The notes below the pieces were generated by a model, which was not told where the DNA came from, did not search any database, and saw only the letters and a list, made by a program, of their open reading frames with translations. Source: Pampus argenteus (taxonomy: Eukaryota > Chordata > Actinopteri > Scombriformes > Stromateidae). From it: DNA of 64,000 nt. This document shows, piece after piece, positions 51,758 to 63,432 of the stretch. Position numbers and translations under genes: made by a program. The stretch lies in assembly GCA_036937835.1 (NCBI GenBank), contig CM072870.1, positions 1,674,001 through 1,738,000 of the forward strand. The letters run 5' to 3'. How positions within the stretch are numbered: position 1 is the first letter of the stretch; each line of letters opens with the position of its first letter.

Positions 51758-54464
51758 AGCTGCAGGAAGCTCTCAGAAGTGAGTTTTTTGGTCCTAATTA
51801 TTAGAAATCAGTTACTTGTTGATGGCAAACATGGTTTTGATTGAAAATATTGCTCCTTGTTTAAGAAAAACTGTAGTTGTCAGTTTTGGCCTGAGAGAAA
51901 GCTATTTTTACAAATGTTACAGTAAAGGCTGCAGGAAGCTCTCAGAAGTGAGTTTTTTGGTCCTAATCATTAGAAGTCAGTTACTTGTTGATGGCAAACA
52001 TGGTTTTGATTGAAAATATTGCTCTTTGTTTAAGAAAAACTGTAGTTGTCAGTTTTGGCCTGAGAGAAAGGTATTTTTACAAATGTTACAGTAAAAGCTG
52101 CAGGAAGCTCTCAGAAGTGAGTTTTTTGGTCCTAATCATTAGAAATCAGTTACTTGTTGATGGCAAACATTGTTTTGATTGAAAACATTGCTCCTTGTTT
52201 AAGAAAAACTGTAGTTGTCAGTTTTGGCCTGAGAGAAAGGTATTTTTACAAATGTTACAGTAAAAGCTGCAGGAAGCTCTCAAAAGTGAGTTTTTTGGTC
52301 CTAATCATTAGAAGTCAGGTACTTGTTGATGGCAAACGTGGTTTTGATTGAAAATATTGCTCCTTGTTTAAGAAAAACTGTAGTTGTCAGTTTTGGCCTG
52401 AGAGAAAGGTATTTTTACATATGTTACAGTAAAAGCTGCAGGAAGCTCTCAGAAGTGAGTTTTTTGGTCCTAATCATTAGAAATCAGTTACTTGTTGATG
52501 GCAAACATGGTTTTGATTGAAAATATTGCTCCTTGTTTAAGAAAAACTGTAGTTGTCAGTTTTGGCCTGAGAGAAAGGTATTTTTTACAAATGTTACAGT
52601 AAAAGCTGCAGGAAGCTCTCAAAAGTGAGTTTTTTGGTCCTAATCATTACAAGTCAGGTACTTGTTGATGGCAAACGTGGTTTTGATTGAAAATATTGCT
52701 CCTTGTTTAAGAAAAACTGTAGTTGTCGGTTTTGGCCTGAGACAAAGCTATTTTTACAAATGTTACAGTAAAAGCTGCAGGAAGCTCTCAGAAGTGAGTT
52801 TTTTGGTACTAATCATTAGAAATCAGTTACTTGTTGATGGCAACCATAGTTTTGATTGAAAATATTGCTCCTTGTTTAAGAAAAACTGTAGTTGTCAGTT
52901 TTGGCCTGAGAGAAAGCTATTTTTACTAATGTTACAGTAAAAGCTGCAGGAAGCTCTCAGAAGTGAGTTTTTTGGTCCTAATCATTAGAAATCAGTTACT
53001 TGTTGATGGCAAACGTGGTTTTGATTGAAAATATTGCTCCTTGTTTAAGAAAAACTGTAGTTGTCAGTTTTGGCCTGAGAGAAAGCTATTTTTACTAATG
53101 TTACAGTAAAAGCTGCAGGAAGCTCTCAGAAGTGAGTTTTTTTGGTCCTAATCATTAGAAATCCCTTACTTGTTGATGGCAAACATGGTTTTGATTAAAT
53201 ACATTGCTCCTTGTTTAAGAAAAACTGTAGTTGTCAGTTTTGGCCTGAGAGAAAGCTATTTTTACTAATGTTACAGTAAAAGCTGCAGGAAGCTCTCAGA
53301 AGTGAGTTTTTTGGTCCTAATTATTAGAAATCAGTTACTTGTTGATGGCAAACATGGTTTTGATTGAAAATATTGCTCCTTGTTTAAGAAAAACTGTAGT
53401 TGTCAGTTTTGGCCTGAGAGAAAGTTATTTTTACAAATGTTACAGTAAAAGCTGCAGGAAGCTCTCAGAAGTGAGTTTTTTGGTCCTAATCTTTAGAAAT
53501 CAGTTACTTGTTGATGGCAAACGTGGTTTTGATTGAAAATATTGCTCCTTGTTTAATAAAAACTGTAGTTGTCAGTTTTGGCCTGAGAGAAAGGTATTTT
53601 TACATATGTTACAGTAAAAGCTGCAGGAAGCTCTCAGAAGTGAGTTTTTTGGTCCTAATCATTAGAAATCAGTTACTTGTTGATGGCAAACATGGTTTTG
53701 ATTGAAAATATTGCTCCTTGTTTAAGAAAAACTGTAGTTGTCAGTTTTGGCCTGAGAGAAAGCTATTTTTACAAATGTTACAGTAAAAGCTGCAGGAAGC
53801 TCTCAAAAGTGAGTTTTTTGGTCCTAATCATTAGAAGTCAGGTACTTGTTGATGGCAAACGTGGTTGTGATTGAAAATATTGCTCCTTGTTTAAGAAAAA
53901 CTGTAGTTGTCAGTTTTGGCCTGAGACAAAGCTATTTTTACAAATGTTACAGTAAAAGCTGCAGGAAGCTCTCAGAAGTGAGTTTTTTGGTACTAATCAT
54001 TAGAAATCAGTTACTTGTTGATGGCAACCATAGTTTTGATTGAAAATATTGCTCCTTGTTTAAGAAAAACTGTAGTTGTCAGTTTTGGCCTGAGAGAAAG
54101 CTATTTTTACTAATGTTACAGTAAAAGCTGCAGGAAGCTCTCAGAAGTGAGTTTTTTGGTCCTAATTATTAGAAATCAGTTACTTGTTGATGGCAAACAT
54201 GGTTTTGATTGAAAATATTGCTCCATGTTTAAGAAAAACTGTAGTTGTCAGTTTTGGCCTGAGAGAAAGTTTATTTTTACAAATGTTACAGTAAAAGCTG
54301 CAGGAAGCTCTCAGAAGTGAGTTTTTTGGTCCTAATCATTAGAAGTCAGTTACTTGTTGATGGCAAACATGGTTTTGATTGAAAATATTGCTCCTTGTTT
54401 AAGAAAAACTGTAGTTGTCAGTTTTGGCCTGAGAGAAAGGTATTTTTACAAATGTTACAGTAAA
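51758..54464 (+). repeat. Domain C unit 3 (partial)
   Basis: Follows unit 2 at offset 4735-4736 through the GTCGGT monomer (52728), the T7/TCCCTTACT monomer and the GGTTGTGATT monomer, as far as about 54464. There the next monomer departs from unit 2 and domain D order takes over. A private G-to-T lies at 52171. Confidence 0.75.
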
Positions 54465-55649
54465 AGCTGCAGGAAGCTCTCAGAAGTGAGTTTTTTGGTC
54501 CTAATCATTAGAAATCAGTTACTTGTTGATGGCAAACATGGTTTTGATTGAAAATATTGCTCCTTGTTTAAGAAAAACTGTAGTTGTCAGTTTTGGCCTG
54601 AGAGAAAGGTATTTTTACAAATGTTACAGTAAAAGCTGCAGGAAGCTCTCAAAAGTGAGTTTTTTGGTCCTAATCATTAGAAGTCAGGTACTTGTTGATG
54701 GCAAACGTGGTTTTGATTGAAAATATTGCTCCTTGTTTAAGAAAAACTGTAGTTGTCAGTTTTGGCCTGAGACAAAGCTATTCTTACAAATGTTACAGTA
54801 AAAGCTGCAGGAAGCTCTCAGAAGTGAGTTTTTTGGTACTAATCATTAGAAATCAGTTACTTGTTGATGGCAACCATAGTTTTGATTGAAAATATTGCTC
54901 CTTGTTTAAGAAAAACTGTAGTTGTCAGTTTTGGCCTGAGAGAAAGCTATTTTTACTAATGTTACAGTAAAAGCTGCAGGAAGCTCTCAGAAGTGAGTTT
55001 TTTGGTCCTAATTATTAGAAATCAGTTACTTGTTGATGGCAACCATAGTTTTGATTGAAAATATTGCTCCTTGTTTAAGAAAAACTGTAGTTGTCAGTTT
55101 TGGCCTGAGAGAAAGGTATTTTGACAAATGTTACAGTAAAAGCTGCAGGAAGGTCTCAGAAGTGAGTTTTTTGGTCCTAATCATTAGAAATCAGTTACTT
55201 GTTGTGGGCAAACATGGTTTTGATTGAAAATATTGCTCCTTGTTTAAGAAAAACTGTAGTTGTCAGTTTTGGCCTGAGAGAAAGCTATTTTTTACAAATG
55301 TTACAGTAAAAGCTGCAGGAAGCTCTCAGAAGTGAGCTTTTTGGTCCAAATCATTAGAAATCAGTTACTTGTTGATAGCAAACATGGTTTTGATTGAAAA
55401 TATTGCTCCTTGTTTAAGAAAAACTGTAGTTGTCAGTTTTGGCCTGAGAGAAAGCTATTTTTACTAATGTTACAGTAAAAGCTGCAGGAAGCTCTCAGAA
55501 GTGAGTTTTTTTGGTCCTAATCATTAGAAATCCCTTACTTGTTGATGGCAAACATGGTTTTGATTAAATACATTGCTCCTTGTTTAAGAAAAACTGTAGT
55601 TGTCAGTTTTGGCCTGAGAGAAAGCTATTTTTACTAATGTTACAGTAAA
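53281..55649 (+). repeat. Domain D 14-mer, copy 1 (2369 bp)
   Basis: Fourteen monomers repeated in the same order at 55650-58018. The unit carries the TTCTTAC variant (54783), GGAAGGTCTC, GAGCTTTTT and the T7/TCCCTTACT/TTAAATACATTG monomer. The first part overlaps domain C unit 3, so D seems to have grown out of C. A private TTGACAAATG (55123) is present only in this copy. Confidence 0.83.
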
Positions 55650-58018
55650 AGCTGCAGGAAGCTCTCAGAAGTGAGTTTTTTGGTCCTAATTATTAGAAAT
55701 CAGTTACTTGTTGATGGCAAACATGGTTTTGATTGAAAATATTGCTCCTTGTTTAAGAAAAACTGTAGTTGTCAGTTTTGGCCTGAGAGAAAGTTATTTT
55801 TACAAATGTTACAGTAAAAGCTGCAGGAAGCTCTCAGAAGTGAGTTTTTTGGTCCTAATCTTTAGAAATCAGTTACTTGTTGATGGCAAACGTGGTTTTG
55901 ATTGAAAATATTGCTCCTTGTTTAATAAAAACTGTAGTTGTCAGTTTTGGCCTGAGAGAAAGGTATTTTTACATATGTTACAGTAAAAGCTGCAGGAAGC
56001 TCTCAGAAGTGAGTTTTTTGGTCCTAATCATTAGAAATCAGTTACTTGTTGATGGCAAACATGGTTTTGATTGAAAATATTGCTCCTTGTTTAAGAAAAA
56101 CTGTAGTTGTCAGTTTTGGCCTGAGAGAAAGCTATTTTTACAAATGTTACAGTAAAAGCTGCAGGAAGCTCTCAAAAGTGAGTTTTTTGGTCCTAATCAT
56201 TAGAAGTCAGGTACTTGTTGATGGCAAACGTGGTTGTGATTGAAAATATTGCTCCTTGTTTAAGAAAAACTGTAGTTGTCAGTTTTGGCCTGAGACAAAG
56301 CTATTTTTACAAATGTTACAGTAAAAGCTGCAGGAAGCTCTCAGAAGTGAGTTTTTTGGTACTAATCATTAGAAATCAGTTACTTGTTGATGGCAACCAT
56401 AGTTTTGATTGAAAATATTGCTCCTTGTTTAAGAAAAACTGTAGTTGTCAGTTTTGGCCTGAGAGAAAGCTATTTTTACTAATGTTACAGTAAAAGCTGC
56501 AGGAAGCTCTCAGAAGTGAGTTTTTTGGTCCTAATTATTAGAAATCAGTTACTTGTTGATGGCAAACATGGTTTTGATTGAAAATATTGCTCCATGTTTA
56601 AGAAAAACTGTAGTTGTCAGTTTTGGCCTGAGAGAAAGTTTATTTTTACAAATGTTACAGTAAAAGCTGCAGGAAGCTCTCAGAAGTGAGTTTTTTGGTC
56701 CTAATCATTAGAAGTCAGTTACTTGTTGATGGCAAACATGGTTTTGATTGAAAATATTGCTCCTTGTTTAAGAAAAACTGTAGTTGTCAGTTTTGGCCTG
56801 AGAGAAAGGTATTTTTACAAATGTTACAGTAAAAGCTGCAGGAAGCTCTCAGAAGTGAGTTTTTTGGTCCTAATCATTAGAAATCAGTTACTTGTTGATG
56901 GCAAACATGGTTTTGATTGAAAATATTGCTCCTTGTTTAAGAAAAACTGTAGTTGTCAGTTTTGGCCTGAGAGAAAGGTATTTTTACAAATGTTACAGTA
57001 AAAGCTGCAGGAAGCTCTCAAAAGTGAGTTTTTTGGTCCTAATCATTAGAAGTCAGGTACTTGTTGATGGCAAACGTGGTTTTGATTGAAAATATTGCTC
57101 CTTGTTTAAGAAAAACTGTAGTTGTCAGTTTTGGCCTGAGACAAAGCTATTCTTACAAATGTTACAGTAAAAGCTGCAGGAAGCTCTCAGAAGTGAGTTT
57201 TTTGGTACTAATCATTAGAAATCAGTTACTTGTTGATGGCAACCATAGTTTTGATTGAAAATATTGCTCCTTGTTTAAGAAAAACTGTAGTTGTCAGTTT
57301 TGGCCTGAGAGAAAGCTATTTTTACTAATGTTACAGTAAAAGCTGCAGGAAGCTCTCAGAAGTGAGTTTTTTGGTCCTAATTATTAGAAATCAGTTACTT
57401 GTTGATGGCAACCATAGTTTTGATTGAAAATATTGCTCCTTGTTTAAGAAAAACTGTAGTTGTCAGTTTTGGCCTGAGAGAAAGGTATTTTTACAAATGT
57501 TACAGTAAAAGCTGCAGGAAGGTCTCAGAAGTGAGTTTTTTGGTCCTAATCATTAGAAATCAGTTACTTGTTGTGGGCAAACATGGTTTTGATTGAAAAT
57601 ATTGCTCCTTGTTTAAGAAAAACTGTAGTTGTCAGTTTTGGCCTGAGAGAAAGCTATTTTTTACAAATGTTACAGTAAAAGCTGCAGGAAGCTCTCAGAA
57701 GTGAGCTTTTTGGTCCAAATCATTAGAAATCAGTTACTTGTTGATAGCAAACATGGTTTTGATTGAAAATATTGCTCCTTGTTTAAGAAAAACTGTAGTT
57801 GTCAGTTTTGGCCTGAGAGAAAGCTATTTTTACTAATGTTACAGTAAAAGCTGCAGGAAGCTCTCAGAAGTGAGTTTTTTTGGTCCTAATCATTAGAAAT
57901 CCCTTACTTGTTGATGGCAAACATGGTTTTGATTAAATACATTGCTCCTTGTTTAAGAAAAACTGTAGTTGTCAGTTTTGGCCTGAGAGAAAGCTATTTT
58001 TACTAATGTTACAGTAAA
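55650..58018 (+). repeat. Domain D 14-mer, copy 2 (2369 bp)
   Basis: Direct tandem repeat of 53281-55649 with the same length and order, including TTCTTAC at 57152. The third copy does not begin at 58019. A short local duplication intervenes. Confidence 0.83.
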
Positions 58019-58188
58019 AGCTGCAGGAAGCTCTCAGAAGTGAGTTTTTTGGTCCTAATTATTAGAAATCAGTTACTTGTTGATGGCAAACATGGTTTTG
58101 ATTGAAAATATTGCTCCTTGTTTAAGAAAAACTGTAGTTGTCAGTTTTGGCCTGAGAGAAAGCTATTTTTTACAAATGTTACAGTAAA
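58019..58188 (+). repeat. Chimeric monomer at a two-monomer duplication
   Basis: The 339-bp pair 57680-58018 (a GAGCTTTTT monomer and a T7/TCCCTTACT monomer) is repeated at 58189-58527. Between them is this 170-bp monomer. Its front matches the AATTATTAG monomer that opens the 14-mer, and its end (AGCTATTTTTTAC) matches the monomer that normally precedes the GAGCTTTTT type. This is the expected junction of an out-of-register exchange three monomers wide. Confidence 0.78.
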
Positions 58189-58865
58189 AGCTGCAGGAAG
58201 CTCTCAGAAGTGAGCTTTTTGGTCCAAATCATTAGAAATCAGTTACTTGTTGATAGCAAACATGGTTTTGATTGAAAATATTGCTCCTTGTTTAAGAAAA
58301 ACTGTAGTTGTCAGTTTTGGCCTGAGAGAAAGCTATTTTTACTAATGTTACAGTAAAAGCTGCAGGAAGCTCTCAGAAGTGAGTTTTTTTGGTCCTAATC
58401 ATTAGAAATCCCTTACTTGTTGATGGCAAACATGGTTTTGATTAAATACATTGCTCCTTGTTTAAGAAAAACTGTAGTTGTCAGTTTTGGCCTGAGAGAA
58501 AGCTATTTTTACTAATGTTACAGTAAAAGCTGCAGGAAGCTCTCAGAAGTGAGTTTTTTGGTCCTAATTATTAGAAATCAGTTACTTGTTGATGGCAAAC
58601 ATGGTTTTGATTGAAAATATTGCTCCTTGTTTAAGAAAAACTGTAGTTGTCAGTTTTGGCCTGAGAGAAAGTTATTTTTACAAATGTTACAGTAAAAGCT
58701 GCAGGAAGCTCTCAGAAGTGAGTTTTTTGGTCCTAATCATTAGAAATCAGTTACTTGTTGATGGCAAACATGGTTTTGATTGAAAATATTGCTCCTTGTT
58801 TAAGAAAAACTGTAGTTGTCAGTTTTGGCCTGAGAGAAAGCTATTTTTACAAATTTTACAGTAAA

Positions 58866-60388
58866 AGCTGCAGGAAGCTCTCAGAAGTGAGTTTTTTGGT
58901 ACTAATCATTAGAAATCAGTTACTTGTTGATGGCAACCATAGTTTTGATTGAAAATATTGCTCCTTGTTTAAGAAAAACTGTAGTTGTCAGTTTTGGCCT
59001 GAGAGAAAGCTATTTTTACTAATGTTACAGTAAAAGCTGCAGGAAGCTCTCAGAAGTGAGTTTTTTGGTCCTAATTATTAGAAATCAGTTACTTGTTGAT
59101 GGCAAACATGGTTTTGATTGAAAATATTGCTCCATGTTTAAGAAAAACTGTAGTTGTCAGTTTTGGCCTGAGAGAAAGTTTATTTTTACAAATGTTACAG
59201 TAAAAGCTGCAGGAAGCTCTCAGAAGTGAGTTTTTTGGTCCTAATCATTAGAAGTCAGTTACTTGTTGATGGCAAACATGGTTTTGATTGAAAATATTGC
59301 TCCTTGTTTAAGAAAAACTGTAGTTGTCAGTTTTGGCCTGAGAGAAAGGTATTTTTACAAATGTTACAGTAAAAGCTGCAGGAAGCTCTCAGAAGTGAGT
59401 TTTTTGGTCCTAATCATTAGAAATCAGTTACTTGTTGATGGCAAACATGGTTTTGATTGAAAATATTGCTCCTTGTTTAAGAAAAACTGTAGTTGTCAGT
59501 TTTGGCCTGAGAGAAAGGTATTTTTACAAATGTTACAGTAAAAGCTGCAGGAAGCTCTCAAAAGTGAGTTTTTTGGTCCTAATCATTAGAAGTCAGGTAC
59601 TTGTTGATGGCAAACGTGGTTTTGATTGAAAATATTGCTCCTTGTTTAAGAAAAACTGTAGTTGTCAGTTTTGGCCTGAGACAAAGCTATTCTTACAAAT
59701 GTTACAGTAAAAGCTGCAGGAAGCTCTCAGAAGTGAGTTTTTTGGTACTAATCATTAGAAATCAGTTACTTGTTGATGGCAACCATAGTTTTGATTGAAA
59801 ATATTGCTCCTTGTTTAAGAAAAACTGTAGTTGTCAGTTTTGGCCTGAGAGAAAGCTATTTTTACTAATGTTACAGTAAAAGCTGCAGGAAGCTCTCAGA
59901 AGTGAGTTTTTTGGTCCTAATTATTAGAAATCAGTTACTTGTTGATGGCAACCATAGTTTTGATTGAAAATATTGCTCCTTGTTTAAGAAAAACTGTAGT
60001 TGTCAGTTTTGGCCTGAGAGAAAGGTATTTTTACAAATGTTACAGTAAAAGCTGCAGGAAGGTCTCAGAAGTGAGTTTTTTGGTCCTAATCATTAGAAAT
60101 CAGTTACTTGTTGTGGGCAAACATGGTTTTGATTGAAAATATTGCTCCTTGTTTAAGAAAAACTGTAGTTGTCAGTTTTGGCCTGAGAGAAAGCTATTTT
60201 TTACAAATGTTACAGTAAAAGCTGCAGGAAGCTCTCAGAAGTGAGCTTTTTGGTCCAAATCATTAGAAATCAGTTACTTGTTGATAGCAAACATGGTTTT
60301 GATTGAAAATATTGCTCCTTGTTTAAGAAAAACTGTAGTTGTCAGTTTTGGCCTGAGAGAAAGCTATTTTTACTAATGTTACAGTAAA
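58866..60388 (+). repeat. Domain D partial third copy
   Basis: Nine monomers match 56326-57848 at offset 2540, including TTCTTAC (59692), CTCCATG/AAAGTTTATT, GGAAGGTCTC and GAGCTTTTT. At 60389 the expected T7/TCCCTTACT monomer is replaced by a family-B AATTATTAG monomer. Just upstream, 58855 has a private G-to-T. Confidence 0.78.
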
Positions 60389-62755
60389 AGCTGCAGGAAG
60401 CTCTCAGAAGTGAGTTTTTTGGTCCTAATTATTAGAAATCAGTTACTTGTTGATGGCAAACATGGTTTTGATTGAAAATATTGCTCCTTGTTTAAGAAAA
60501 ACTGTAGTTGTCAGTTTTGGCCTGAGAGAAAGTTATTTTTACAAATGTTACAGTAAAAGCTGCAGGAAGCTCTCAGAAGTGAGCTTTTTGGTCCAAATCA
60601 TTAGAAATCAGTTACTTGTTGATAGCAAACATGGTTTTGATTGAAAATATTGCTCCTTGTTTAAGAAAAACTGTAGTTGTCAGTTTTGGCCTGAGAGAAA
60701 GTTATTTTTACAAATGTTACAGTAAAAGCTGCAGGAAGCTCTCAGAAGTGAGTTTTTTGGTCCTAATCTTTAGAAATCAGTTACTTGTTGATGGCAAACG
60801 TGGTTTTGATTGAAAATATTGCTCCTTGTTTAATAAAAACTGTAGTTGTCAGTTTTGGCCTGAGAGAAAGGTATTTTTACATATGTTACAGTTAAAGCTG
60901 CAGGAAGCTCTCAGAAGTGAGTTTTTTGGTCCTAATCATTAGAAATCAGTTACTTGTTGATGGCAAACATGGTTTTGATTGAAAATATTGCTCCTTGTTT
61001 AAGAAAAACTGTAGTTGTCAGTTTTGGCCTGAGAGAAAGCTATTTTTACAAATGTTACAGTAAAAGCTGCAGGAAGCTCTCAAAAGTGAGTTTTTTGGTC
61101 CTAATCATTAGAAGTCAGGTACTTGTTGATGGCAAACGTGGTTGTGATTGAAAATATTGCTCCTTGTTTAAGAAAAACTGTAGTTGTCAGTTTTGGCCTG
61201 AGACAAAGCTATTTTTACAAATGTTACAGTAAAAGCTGCAGGAAGCTCTCAGAAGTGAGTTTTTTGGTACTAATCATTAGAAATCAGTTACTTGTTGATG
61301 GCAACCATAGTTTTGATTGAAAATATTGCTCCTTGTTTAAGAAAAACTGTAGTTGTCAGTTTTGGCCTGAGAGAAAGCTATTTTTACAAATGTTACAGTA
61401 AAAGCTGCAGGAAGGTCTCAGAAGTGAGTTTTTTGGTCCTAATCATTAGAAATCAGTTACTTGTTGTGGGCAAACATGGTTTTGATTGAAAATATTGCTC
61501 CTTGTTTAAAAAAAACTGTAGTTGTCAGTTTTGGCCTGAGAGAAAGCTATTTTTTACAAATGTTACAGTAAAAGCTGCAGGAAGCTCTCAGAAGTGAGCT
61601 TTTTGGTCCAAATCATTAGAAATCAGTTACTTGTTGATAGCAAACATGGTTTTGATTGAAAATATTGCTCCTTGTTTAAGAAAAACTGTAGTTGTCAGTT
61701 TTGGCCTGAGAGAAAGCTATTTTTACTAATGTTACAGTAAAAGCTGCAGGAAGCTCTCAGAAGTGAGTTTTTTGGTCCTAATTATTAGAAATCAGTTACT
61801 TGTTGATGGCAAACATGGTTTTGATTGAAAATATTGCTCCTTGTTTAAGAAAAACTGTAGTTGTCAGTTTTGGCCTGAGAGAAAGTTATTTTTACAAATG
61901 TTACAGTAAAAGCTGCAGGAAGCTCTCAGAAGTGAGCTTTTTGGTCCAAATCATTAGAAATCAGTTACTTGTTGATAGCAAACATGGTTTTGATTGAAAA
62001 TATTGCTCCTTGTTTAAGAAAAACTGTAGTTGTCAGTTTTGGCCTGAGAGAAAGTTATTTTTACAAATGTTACAGTAAAAGCTGCAGGAAGCTCTCAGAA
62101 GTGAGTTTTTTGGTCCTAATCTTTAGAAATCAGTTACTTGTTGATGGCAAACGTGGTTTTGATTGAAAATATTGCTCCTTGTTTAATAAAAACTGTAGTT
62201 GTCAGTTTTGGCCTGAGAGAAAGGTATTTTTACATATGTTACAGTAAAAGCTGCAGGAAGCTCTCAGAAGTGAGTTTTTTGGTCCTAATCATTAGAAATC
62301 AGTTACTTGTTGATGGCAAACATGGTTTTGATTGAAAATATTGCTCCTTGTTTAAGAAAAACTGTAGTTGTCAGTTTTGGCCTGAGAGAAAGCTATTTTT
62401 ACAAATGTTACAGTAAAAGCTGCAGGAAGCTCTCAAAAGTGAGTTTTTTGGTCCTAATCATTAGAAGTCAGGTACTTGTTGATGGCAAACGTGGTTGTGA
62501 TTGAAAATATTGCTCCTTGTTTAAGAAAAACTGTAGTTGTCAGTTTTGGCCTGAGACAAAGCTATTTTTACAAATGTTACAGTAAAAGCTGCAGGAAGCT
62601 CTCAGAAGTGAGTTTTTTGGTACTAATCATTAGAAATCAGTTACTTGTTGATGGCAACCATAGTTTTGATTGAAAATATTGCTCCTTGTTTAAGAAAAAC
62701 TGTAGTTGTCAGTTTTGGCCTGAGAGAAAGCTATTTTTACTAATGTTACAGTAAA
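60389..62755 (+). repeat. Return of a family-B block (copy of 33659-36025)
   Basis: Fourteen monomers align with 33659-36025 at a constant offset of 26730 bp. Differences I could see are few. One monomer has ACATGG where the upstream copy has ACATCG (about 60970). A G-to-A at 61510 turns TTTAAGAAAAA into an unbroken A run. Confidence 0.82.
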
Positions 62756-63432
62756 AGCTGCAGGAAGCTCTCAGAAGTGAGTTTTTTGGTCCTAATTATT
62801 AGAAATCAGTTACTTGTTGATGGCAAACATGGTTTTGATTGAAAATATTGCTCCATGTTTAAGAAAAACTGTAGTTGTCAGTTTTGGCCTGAGAGAAAGT
62901 TTATTTTTACAAATGTTACAGTAAAAGCTGCAGGAAGCTCTCAGAAGTGAGTTTTTTGGTCCTAATCATTAGAAATCAGTTACTTGTTGATGGCAAACGT
63001 GGTTTTGATTGAAAATATTGCTCCTTGTTTAAGAAAAACTGTAGTTGTCAGTTTTGGCCTGAGAGAAAGCTATTTTTACTAATGTTACAGTAAAAGCTGC
63101 AGGAAGCTCTCAGAAGTGAGTTTTTAGGTCCTAATCATTAGAAATCACTTACTTGTTGATGGCAAACATGGTTTTGATTAAATACATTGCTCCTTGTTTA
63201 AGAAAAACTGTAGTTGTCAGTTTTGGCCTGAGAGAAAGCTATTTTTACTAATGTTACAGTAAAAGCTGCAGGAAGCTCTCAGAAGTGAGCTTTTTGGTCC
63301 AAATCATTAGAAATCAGTTACTTGTTGATAGCAAACATGGTTTTGATTGAAAATATTGCTCCTTGTTTAAGAAAAACTGTAGTTGTCAGTTTTGGCCTGA
63401 GAGAAAGCTATTTTTACAAATGTTACAGTAAA
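62756..63432 (+). repeat. Mixed patch of four monomers
   Basis: In order: a CTCCATG/AAAGTTTATT monomer, an AACGTGG/ACTAATG monomer, a TCACTTACT/TTAAATACATTG monomer with a private TTTTTAGG (63126), and a GAGCTTTTT/TTGATAGC monomer leading into GTAAAGG. The middle pair resembles 36537-36874. The last resembles the family-A monomer near 2540. Confidence 0.7.

Larger units (their letters stand above)
37214..54464 (+). repeat. Domain C HOR region (A and B variants mixed)
   Basis: Monomers of family-A type (CTCTTTG, GTAAAGGCTG, TACAAGTCAGG) and family-B type (GGTTGTGATT, CTCCATG with AAAGTTTATT) alternate in ordered blocks. The larger units start with a GTAAAGG monomer at 40426, 47023 and 51758. 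The private-looking GTCGGT variant occurs once per unit, at 41396, 47992 and 52728. Confidence 0.8.
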
